64,000 nucleotides of DNA, from the NCBI RefSeq assembly GCF_037042905.1, contig NC_087247.1, forward strand, positions 76,058,420 through 76,122,419, in the 5' to 3' direction. Below the pieces are notes generated by a model. The model was not told where the DNA came from. It saw only the letters and a program-made list of their open reading frames with translations, and searched no databases. Source of the DNA: Lytechinus pictus. Lineage: Eukaryota; Echinodermata; Echinoidea; Temnopleuroida; Toxopneustidae. Of the stretch, positions 56,294-64,000 are shown one piece after another (positions within the stretch are counted from its first letter, which is position 1; each line of letters begins with the position of its first letter). The translations under genes were made by a program, and so were the position numbers.

Positions 56294-57892
56294 TCACTTC
56301 CTTGAATTAGCTAATGCCCTTTTGAAACTGGTAGTGGTATTAGATTGTTGCATTTGGATTGGTAGTGAGTTCCAGCATTGAGCCCCCCTGAACGTAAAAG
56401 TTTTCTTACCAGATTCGGTTTTTGCTTGGGGGATATTTAAAGTTAGTGGACCTGACCGTGTATTATATGTATGCGTATAAAATGAAAATCTTTCAATTAA
56501 ATATGTCGGTGCCTGTCCTGTCATTATTTTAAACATAATTATAGCAATGTTGTCTCTTCTGTTTTCTTGTAGCGTTACCCATTTTAATTTATTTAAATTG
56601 TCTTTGGAAGATGAATACCATGGAGATCGATTTATTATTCGGGCAGCCCTATTTTGTAGCTTTTGAAGAATTTTCTGATTAATCAACCCGCAGGTACCCC
56701 ATACAGCATCGCAATAGTTAAAATGTGACATTATCAGGGAATTATAAACAATGATCAGATCCTTTTCGTCGACGAAGTTCTTTATAGACTTTAACATGAA
56801 TAAACCACCATTTACTTTCTTCTGAACATAATCAATATGGTTTTGCAATGTTAAATTAGAATCAAGGATAACACCTAAATATTTGCATTCATCTACCTTA
56901 CGCAATGGAGTATTATCAATATGTATCTGAAACATATCATTTTTAATTTTACAGAGCCTTTGTTTGGTACCTAGTACAATGTACTCGGTTTTATCGATGT
57001 TTAAATGTAGTTTATTTTTAATCAGCCATTTTCTTATGTTTTCTAGATCTTCATTAATCTTAAAACATATTTCAGTGGGGCTTTTGCCTGAGCAATAAAT
57101 CATCGTATCATCTGCATACAAGCTAACTTTACAATGTTTCAAAATGGACGGTAGATCATTAACAAATATGATAAAAAGTAGGGGTCCCAATATTGACCCC
57201 TGGGGAATACCACCCAGGATAAGGCGAGTTTGAGATAATATGGCCACTGACTCTTGTAACCTGCCCTCTTCCCTTTAAATAATTCGTGAACCAGTTTATT
57301 GACACTCCATCCAGACCATACTGACATAGTTTATCGATTAACAATTCGTGATTTACAGTATCAAACGCTTTGCGCAGATCAAGCATTACAGCACATACAA
57401 CATTCCCGTTATCAAATTCATTAAACCAATCATCGGTGATTGAAAGCAGTGTTGTCATGGTTGAATGAAGGGGCCTAAAGCCTGATTGGGAAGCATTCAA
57501 GAGATGATAAGAATTAAAGTAATTGTACAATTGGTTAAAAACTATTCTTTCTAAGATTTTTGATAAGATCGGTAAAATAGAAATCGGTCTAAAATTATTA
57601 AGTTCATTAGAGCCTCCTTTGTGTAATGCAGTCACGATGGCATTTTTCCACATTTCAGGAACTTCACCGAATATAAAAGACAAGTTTATTATATGTGTTA
57701 AGGGCCGAGTGATATATTCGGCAACTAATTTGATCAGTTTAGCGGGTAACAAATCGCACCCCGTAGCTTTATCATTTGGTAAATTCAAGATATACCTATA
57801 CACCTCACTTTCATTTACCAGTGTGAAATGAAACTGTGTATTTTGAGGCAAATAATGGAAAGAATACGTAAGATCGGAATCATCTGTGGGCT
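56294..57892 (-). pseudogene. LINE ORF2, reverse transcriptase part
   Basis: Two frames (57851-57159, then 57247-56294) joined by a frameshift between 57247 and 57159 encode the whole reverse transcriptase. Visible: NLPNDKATGCDLLPAKLI, ALHKGGSNELNNFRPI, SILPILSKILERI, SQSGFRPLHST, the catalytic LDLRKAFDTVNH (residues 157-168 of the first frame), GIPQGSILGPLLF (13-25 of the second), and YADD with both catalytic aspartates (44-47). The thumb and C-terminal part follow (LHLNIDKTEYIVLG, KYLGVILDSNLT, HFNYCDAVWG, NRAARIINRS, NTRSGPLTLNIPQAKTESG, RGAQCWNSLP). It copies the element's RNA at the nicked target. The frameshift is the only obvious defect here. It is a Jockey/CR1/L2-group enzyme; precise clade not assigned. 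Confidence 0.85.
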
Positions 57893-59140
57893 CTATTATA
57901 TTGACTTTGCTAACTGGGGTCCTATATTAACAAAATGTTCATTCAATTTTTCGGCAATCAGAATAGGATCATGAATATCAATATCATTACATTTTATAAA
58001 CGGTATTTCATTTGATTTATTGTTTCTATTCAATAGCAAATTCAGATTTTTCCATGTTTCTTTTACATTGCCTTTCGAAGTCTCGATTTTTGTTTGAAAG
58101 TAAATCTTTTTCTTGTACTTCAGTTTTGTTGTTACAGAATTCCTCATTTTCTTATATGCTTTCCAATCTTCATCCTGATTATCTTTAACTGCTTTTCTTT
58201 TCATGCTGTCTCTTTTACGAATCATTGCCAGAATATCTGCATCAATCCATGGAAGGCTGTCCCTTTTTATCTTCTTTTTTCTTAATGGGGCAAATTTATT
58301 ACATGAGAACGAAAAAGAATTTATAAAAGAATTGGCAGACTCATCAACAGTTGAAGAACAGTACACATCATTATAATTAGTATTACCTACTTCTTCACGA
58401 AATGCGTCGCCATTGAATCTTTTATCATTCCTGTACATCTTGTACGCATGATGACATTTATTAAACCGCCTTTTACCAAATAAAGCAAAAACAAGTGAAT
58501 GGTCACTAATCCCGGTGTGTATAACGCCACTCTCTTCTCTTTTAGAAGTATTGGAAGTATAAATAACATCAATGAGAGTTTGAGACTTTTGATCAACTCT
58601 GGTTGGTGTCTCAATTATTTGACGTAGGGAATAACAATTCGACAATTCAATTAGTCTCTTTGAATAGCAGCTGGGAGGGAAAGCTAATAGATCACAATTT
58701 AAGTCTCCTATTAGGATAATATCCTTAGATTCATCATCCAACTTGGATAACACATTTTCAATAATATCAAACAAATACATGCTAGAGCCAGGTGGGCGGT
58801 ACCAGGCTAGTATAATCATCGTAGCAGACTTTGGTTGTCTCACTTCAACGGCAATCATTTCAAGGTCTTCTGACATTAAATCAGATCTTAATGTATGTTC
58901 GAGGCGTTTTTCATTTATATATACAAGTACGCCTCCACCCTGCCTATTTCTGTCTTTTCTATATACCACGTAATCATTAATGTGTATTTGTTTGTTATCA
59001 ATCGTGTCACACAATCGGGTCTCATTCAGTCCCAAGATATCGAAATTATGTTCATTTACCATAAGTTTTACTTGATCTAGGTTTGGATATAGAGTCCTGA
59101 CATTAAGATGGGCAATGCTAATTCCAGACTTTTTTTACAG
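57893..59140 (-). pseudogene. LINE ORF2, APE-type endonuclease part
   Basis: The frame 59062-57896 extends in the same frame upstream to about 59130 (GISIAHLNVRTLYPNLDQVKL). It shows the APE endonuclease motifs that cut target DNA: LNVRTL near the start, then (counting from Met 59062) E14 in LGLNETRL, YRPPGSS at 88-94, IGDLNCD at 118-124, TLIDVIY at 162-168 and SDHSLV at 186-191. A basic linker follows (RKKKIKRDSLPWIDADI, KKRNSVTTKLKYKKK-like). It ends in a stop at 57896 and is joined to the reverse transcriptase by a frameshift near 57893. Upstream, a run of seven A (59130-59136) separates it from the frame shared with ORF1. Confidence 0.85.
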
Positions 59141-59450
59141 ACGATGATTTGGGAAATTTAGTAGCAGATATATTATTCGAAATGTCAAACCTTCGGTCAG
59201 TAGCCGTTGTGACTTCTGACATCAAATCAACTTGTGTAGATGAGCTTAAAGAAGATAAATTGGGACTGATAGAGCAATGTTCTATTTCATTATTTTCAGT
59301 TACGATAGTATTTTGTTGAATATTTGAATAAGTTATTTTGTTGTTTGAAATTACATGAACAGGACAGTCAGAGTCATAGATGTGATTTTTTAAACCACGG
59401 GAAACACAGTCAGGGGCCGAGAGATCGGCACTCTCTTCTTGGCCACGCCA
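59118..59450 (-). CDS. LINE ORF2 N-terminal region, in frame with ORF1 after TGA
   Basis: Directly after the TGA that ends ORF1 the same frame stays open for 110 codons: WRGQEESADLSAPDCVS, RGLKNHIYDSDCPVHVI, NNKITYSNIQQNTIVTEN, SISPNLSSLSSSTQVDLM, SEVTTATDRRFDISNN. It stops just past the A7 run. An internal ATG is at 59222. This looks like the leader of ORF2. It could be reached by reinitiation, stop readthrough, or after loss of a base in A7; the sequence alone does not decide. Confidence 0.5.
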   Translation of the reverse strand, partial: WRGQEESADLSAPDCVSRGLKNHIYDSDCPVHVISNNKITYSNIQQNTIVTENNEIEHCSISPNLSSLSSSTQVDLMSEVTTATDRRFDISNNISATKFPKSSSVKKVWN

Positions 59451-61112
59451 TCAATACATGTAGTTGTTTAAGAAGTCACAGTACTTTGCTTTGTGGCCTA
59501 ATCTTTTACAGTTATGGCATCTTATGGCATCGCCATAGCGGCATTTTTGCTGTGTGTGGTTCATTTCTCCACAGTTATAACAGCCTCTGTATTGTGGCAT
59601 CGTATCTGGAGCAGACTTCAGAACATCACTATACAGCACAGAAGTACGTTCTTGAGCTTGTCCTTCAGTATCGTACTGATAGCCGAGCCTTTGTTGTTGC
59701 GTCCCGTTATGACGGATTGTGGAAGACATAGTGCTCGGTCGGGGAATAACCCGACTGGCAGATTCTCCTCGTAGATGGCGTATGACGTTGCCTGCCAGTA
59801 ATTTTACTCCGACGTTGCCGAGATGGACGCCATCCTGGTTAAGATGGGAGTCAGGGGTGATATTGCTGTGATCAATAAAACCCCAGTTGCGCTTAATCTG
59901 CAATGATCGAAGGAATTTGTTGACTTCATTGATTTTTGACTCATGGGATGAACCTGTTCGTCGAGATATGATCGAACTCAATGTTATCTGTTTTACTGTT
60001 GGACATTTGGTTATTATTTGATCTCCTATTGATTCGATTTGAGTTGCTATGTCAACGGGGTCATTAGATGTAATGTTGTTGGTCCCAACATGGAGAATTA
60101 CTTCACTAGCATTTTGTTCATTTGCATAGTCTACTGCAATGTCGCAGGCATCATCAATTTTGAGACCTGGTGTACATTTACAGGATACTGTACGAGATCG
60201 AGAGAGTTTCTGAGGATTGATATGACGAATCATCGAATCACCAATAATCACTACATCTGTCTTTACCTTTTCTCTGTTGTATTTCATCTTTTGTGAAACG
60301 CGATAGCTAGTTATTTGATCTTGTATGTCTTTAGCTTCACCACCAATTCTGTCTTTGTCTTTAACTGTTGTCTCATTGTTTGAAGTGCAGGGTTCATCAT
60401 TCGGAAATGCATATCGGAGTTTATCCGTTAGATCAAGTACATTGTTTGTAAGCTCATTTAGTTTGCTCATAATATAATTAGTCTTGGCATGCATTTCTGA
60501 CTCAGATTGATTTACTTTATATCCGTCAATCTTGGATGATGTACTTGAGAGCATTCCTTTCAGTTTGTTTAGGGGCGTGTCGTTTTTCAACTCACTGATC
60601 TGCGATTCGCCGAGTTGATCATCGATTTTGACGGAGGTGTTTTCATTATCTAAGTTTAATCCATTAACTTGGCTTTTAATGGGCTGATTGACTTGAAGCG
60701 GAGGATCAGGGGGGAGATCATTACCCCTGCATCTTTGAGATTGTTCAAAGACATTCATTCTATTTTCAATAGCAGTAATGCGATCAGGAATTGCGACACA
60801 GTTTGCACACAAAGCACGGTCTTGGACTTGGTTTTCTTCAATTCTTGTTACACACCATATACATTTACCACTATTGTCAAAGTCATTATGCATTGACGTT
60901 TCACCTTCGGTAAGAATGGGATTATCCTGTAAACATTGTTCTTCGGCCTGCATTCCAGCAAAATCTAGAAAATGGCGTTCGGCGTCTTCTTCGCTCGCCA
61001 GCAAATTTTCTGAGTCTGTAGCATTAATGAGGCAAAAATGTTTGCAGATATCTCCATTTAAGTAGAGGAATATTGATGATAATTCAATTGATAGGAATTG
61101 TGCTTTCTCCAA
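59451..61112 (-). CDS. LINE ORF1: zinc-binding, SGNH esterase and zinc-knuckle protein
   Basis: Intact 553-codon frame. A C-x2-C...C-x2-C zinc-binding region sits at C84, C87, C102 and C105 (PHD/ribbon-like), followed by a region with heptad-like spacing (coiled-coil-like) at about 110-235. An SGNH hydrolase/esterase domain spans about 285-445, with block I GDSM (291-294), block III GTNN (343-346) and the Asp-x-x-His pair in DGVHL (427-431). Two CCHC knuckles follow at C511-x2-C514-x4-H519-x4-C524 and C532-x2-C535-x4-H540-x4-C545. This zinc finger, esterase and knuckle order is typical of CR1/L2-group ORF1 proteins, which bind the element's RNA. The first ATG gives the full length. The frame ends in TGA and the following 110 codons continue in frame. 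Confidence 0.85.
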   Translation of the reverse strand: MEKAQFLSIELSSIFLYLNGDICKHFCLINATDSENLLASEEDAERHFLDFAGMQAEEQCLQDNPILTEGETSMHNDFDNSGKCIWCVTRIEENQVQDRALCANCVAIPDRITAIENRMNVFEQSQRCRGNDLPPDPPLQVNQPIKSQVNGLNLDNENTSVKIDDQLGESQISELKNDTPLNKLKGMLSSTSSKIDGYKVNQSESEMHAKTNYIMSKLNELTNNVLDLTDKLRYAFPNDEPCTSNNETTVKDKDRIGGEAKDIQDQITSYRVSQKMKYNREKVKTDVVIIGDSMIRHINPQKLSRSRTVSCKCTPGLKIDDACDIAVDYANEQNASEVILHVGTNNITSNDPVDIATQIESIGDQIITKCPTVKQITLSSIISRRTGSSHESKINEVNKFLRSLQIKRNWGFIDHSNITPDSHLNQDGVHLGNVGVKLLAGNVIRHLRGESASRVIPRPSTMSSTIRHNGTQQQRLGYQYDTEGQAQERTSVLYSDVLKSAPDTMPQYRGCYNCGEMNHTQQKCRYGDAIRCHNCKRLGHKAKYCDFLNNYMY

Positions 61113-61627
61113 TTCTTTATTGTCTTTTTCATTAATTCATCAAATGATGTACAGTCAATTTTAGGCTTTTGTTCGTGACATATTTTGGAAGTTTATACCC
61201 AAAATTGGCTTCTCCAGGAATGCCTTGACATGTATTTGTTTTAAGAACCATGATTTATGAAGCGACGTGAGCAGTATTATATTTGACAATCAGTATATCT
61301 CAATAAAAAAGAAGAAGCAATATATTACCAGTATATAGTTCATTCGTGCTTCATAGACATGCCATGCACACAGCTATACTACAAAGAGTATATGTGGGAC
61401 TCGACGTCTGGTGTATCCTCCAAATCAAAATGATACACACACAATATGAAGAAAGTTTCACACTTTCCGAAAAGGCATTCACATATAAACAACACATCCT
61501 CAATCCAAAAGTAATAGTATCAGGTATTGAGTACAAGATTAAAAATCCGGTAGTTTAATGCAAAGAACGCAAATAAGTACTCATTTAACGGAGAAAACTG
61601 TATGCAAACTCGTCGTCACTTCTTATG
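61113..61627 (-). promoter_or_regulatory. LINE 5' UTR / internal promoter region
   Basis: About 510 bp between ORF1 and the inferred 5' border at the host element junction. LINEs of this group carry internal promoters here; no specific motif was recognised. Confidence 0.4.
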
Positions 61628-61854
61628 CAGAACTGCTTCGGAGCGGCTTTCTTAGTTCTTTTTCTTAATAAGATGAAAATGCTATGCCCTGGAACGGAAA
61701 TTTGAGTGTAAAAATGGGGGTCCCCTCCGCGGCACATACCCACTATGCATTATATACTGAGTGCCCCCCCCCCCGGGGTAACGTCTTCAGGGCTAACTGC
61801 AAACAGCTGTTAACAGATCATTTTTTTTTATTAGATCAAAACGTATATTCAAAA

Positions 61855-62590
61855 TTTCTGCTCGCGCTTTGCGCTCGCATTGTTAATGTAAGGAAGATCC
61901 CCACTTATTCATCCTTTTCATGATATAAAACTTGAATAGTGTCTCGTTTAGTAGGTCTAAATCTCGAAATTTCGCGCTCGCATCAATTGTTTAGTTATAT
62001 ACCTATTCTGTTTGAGTTACAAAAAGTGCTTAGAATTTCCATTCCCTAGGTAGAAATGTCAAAAAATTTCAGCTCGCGCTTCGCGCTCGCATTATTTGAT
62101 ATTTAAAATATGTAACGTCTTCATGGCTAACTGCAAGCAGTCTTTAACATGTTCCTTTTCCATCAGTTCATTTCTGCTCGCGCTTCACGTTCCTATTCAA
62201 TTGCATATACATCTTTTTCAGGATAACAAACATTGCCCAGAATGTTTAAAATTTTAGGAAAAAATACATAAGATTTCCAGAAAAAAATTAGCTCGCGCTT
62301 CGCGCTCGCATTATATAAATACGGATATTATATTATATATTAATGTTTATTCATAAGAATAAAGCTAAGAAGTGAATATTAGGACTACCCCTTCAGAAAC
62401 CAAAAAAATCATCTTCGAGCGGCCGATCGGGGAAAATGTGGCTGAAAAAAATTCCGGGCCCCCCTATTGGTGAAGGCTGGATCCGCCCCTGGACATGTAT
62501 CGTGTTCATCAAAACAACTACTTAGGCTTTCAGGATAAAATACATGAAAAAAAAATCGCTCGCGCTTTGCATTTATTCTTTTTTTTTTAA
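61855..62590. repeat. GCTCGCGCTTCGCGCTCGC motif cluster
   Basis: Copies near 61860, 61967 (partial), 62069, 62172, 62290 and 62555, each followed by ATTRTTTRAT-like AT-rich text, at spacings of roughly 100-120 bp or multiples. A GGATCCGCCCCTGGACATG segment at about 62480-62498 is the inverted relative of the hAT-like fragment at 40180. Confidence 0.7.
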
Positions 62591-62599
62591 AGTGATATT

Positions 62600-63145
62600 A
62601 CATGGGATTTTTTCATAAACACATTAGAAAAGTGGTCTTAAATTGCCTCCCACCCCTTTTACATGTGATTATGTAAGAAGATAATTCAACATGCATTTAA
62701 GGCATTATATGTTTGCCTGGCGAGGATGGAGGGGGCGCCATTTTTTGTAAAGCAAGGCCCTATATAAACAAGGTTGCGACAACAGGGGTCAAAGGTCAAA
62801 TTTGAAGGATCTCGAATAGTTCCAACCGGGCCTTTTTGTCGACTGCTACCATTGGAAATGCGTGCAAAATTTTGAATCATTTTTTATAATTATATCGGAA
62901 ATCGACGTTAGAAATTCATTTTTACACGGCCCATCCATATCAATATATTAGCGACCACCTAAATTTATCAAATTTGTACAATCTTACAACAAAATCCGTG
63001 AAATATCGTTGATTTGAAAAATGGCAACAGAGTTCGTCGCAAGCCGCAAATGCTCACTGCTGCTGGTAGCGAGCGGGACGCTGCTCTAATTTTCCCCGGA
63101 ACTGTCGGGCTGGATGTAAGGTTCTGTTGGCCCCCCACGGGTCGT
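62600..63145. other. Spacer with promoter-like GC rise
   Basis: AT-rich to about 62680, then more balanced DNA with GGGGTCAAAGGTCAAATTTG (nuclear-receptor half-site-like) at 62784 and a short ATG frame at 63022. It could be the upstream region of the exon at 63146. Confidence 0.35.
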
Positions 63146-63159
63146 ATGGAGAGCGAGAG
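63146..63159 (+). CDS. Possible first coding exon (MESE-R)
   Basis: CGTATGGAGAGCGAGAG is followed by GTGAGTATGT, a strong splice donor (63160). The ATG context is good (ATGG), and base composition rises to GC-rich from 63040 to 63160, as at a promoter/first exon. The next exon would lie past or near the window end; none was recognised by 64000. A short upstream frame (ATG 63022) ends at 63087. Confidence 0.3.
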
Positions 63160-63169
63160 GTGAGTATGT

Positions 63170-64000
63170 ACCGGAATGTCATGTGGTGCCATAAATACTA
63201 GTTTCATGTCCTAAATTCTTATTGTAGATTTTGCGCCGTTGACGTTGTAAATTTAGCTGAATTAGGCCTAGATTTTTTTAGCAGAGCACTCAAAAACATG
63301 AATGATTTGAGCATATCTTTGTGCTTGTCTTTAGTTTGAGTTTGACTGAGTGGGCCCTTAATTTTTTATTTTTTATTTTATTTCTGATATTTAACATGTT
63401 TGAATAGGCCACAGGGCGGCACATATCATCAACTTGGTTGTTATCCATGTGGCCCTATTAACAAAAAGTAGGCCTACAGCAAAAAATGTTACTAGATCTA
63501 TTAATAATTAATACCAAATAGATCTAACCATAACGTTAGATCTAGATCTACATGCAGTGAGTTGAAATAAACATGACAAAATGTACAGGCAAAAAATGTA
63601 TGCAAACATGTTATAAGAAAGATTATTGGTATCCTTAATTGGGAATTATGTTCATTTAATATTAAAATCAACTATGAGTGTATGACAATTTGAATCAAGC
63701 TTGTGAATTTAGATGTTGAAGATGAAACATATATTGCCTATTAATTGATGGAAAGTGAGATAAGTGCTGTGCAGAATGCAGATATTCAATTCTACTAACC
63801 TTATTTTTAATAAGAACAAAATTAATTTCAAGAATTCAATTCATTTTGGGGGCTTGGGGCCAATGCATAAAATGAATTTACAACCAGGACTGTACCAAAT
63901 AGTGAAGAGCTTTATCCAGTTTAGATCAAAAGAACATAAAAAAAGAAAGTAAATATTTATTCATTTCAATCACCACACAGCACAAGGTTTACAGGATAAC
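63170..64000. other. AT-rich DNA, possible intron
   Basis: No exon, repeat or RNA gene recognised. An AGATCTAGATCT tract lies near 63538. Confidence 0.4.

Larger units (their letters stand above)
55757..61627 (-). mobile_element. Near full-length CR1/L2-like LINE, about 5.9 kb
   Basis: Borders follow from the interrupted host element: the 3' end at the TATC repeat and the 5' end near 61627. Order in element direction: about 0.5 kb 5' UTR, ORF1, ORF2 (endonuclease, reverse transcriptase), then about 0.5 kb 3' UTR. Only about three frameshifts and no large deletions are visible, so it is fairly young. No convincing TSD beyond a few bases. Confidence 0.8.
55680..61783 (-). mobile_element. Copy of the 7862-type element split by a LINE
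   Basis: 61628-61783 is the complement of the left 150 bp of 7862-8403, ending GTATATAATGCATAGTGGGT in complement, then C-run and GGGG. 55682-55757 is the next section (ATATGCGAAGCTTTGGAGCG, ATAAGAAGAAAATGCTATGC). The two pieces are adjacent in the 7.9-kb copy, so the LINE between them was inserted there. Confidence 0.75.

Overview
The window looks like a stretch of marine invertebrate nuclear genome, most likely an echinoderm (sea urchin-like). The reasons are AT-rich intergenic DNA, eukaryotic splice signals, many small inverted-repeat elements, recurrent AGGCCTA words, and retroelement families of kinds common in that group. There is no bacterial-style gene layout. The species assignment is inference; no single-copy marker was recognised with certainty.

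Layout. 0-5.3 kb: a decayed Gypsy-like LTR retroelement with Gag, zinc knuckle, a protease remnant and the pol linker. Its reverse transcriptase has been replaced by an in-frame 63-bp tandem repeat. It abuts an oppositely oriented Gag fragment. 6.0-6.7 kb: the 3' tail of an RNase H-bearing LINE. 7.8-8.9 kb: an inverted-repeat element with G/C-homopolymer ends and an 8-bp target-site duplication (TSD), then a degenerate minisatellite. 9.8-11.4 kb: an LTR-like leader with a 59-codon ORF. 11.6-12.6 kb: a minisatellite whose orientation flips several times. 13.0-20.0 kb: nested inverted-repeat elements, including TTAA-flanked piggyBac-like ones. 22.1-28.3 kb: a five-level transposon nest that can be ordered by its TSDs. 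30-35.5 kb: MITEs, a second minisatellite, and a LINE fragment split by a hAT-like MITE.

Host-like genes. Two spliced minus-strand genes can be supported. The first (about 36.2-39.3 kb) encodes a Myb/SANT-like DNA-binding protein, with a phase-compatible second exon 2.5 kb away. The second (about 43.1-51.3 kb) has at least five short exons, each bounded by AG/GT, with a residue pattern resembling SAMD3-like proteins. It carries an apparent in-frame stop, and its last recognisable exon runs into a repeat, so it may be a decaying copy. Possible single exons are also noted near 21 kb and 63.1 kb.

55.1-61.8 kb: a nearly full-length CR1/L2-like LINE on the minus strand (ORF1 with an SGNH esterase and two zinc knuckles; ORF2 with APE endonuclease and reverse transcriptase). 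It ends in a TATC microsatellite and lies inside a copy of the same G/C-homopolymer element seen at 7.9 kb. The remainder is AT-rich DNA with dispersed palindromic GCTCGCGCTTCGCGCTCGC motifs.

The window is dominated by self-propagating DNA. Its main value is the stratigraphy of insertions and the two small host-type genes.
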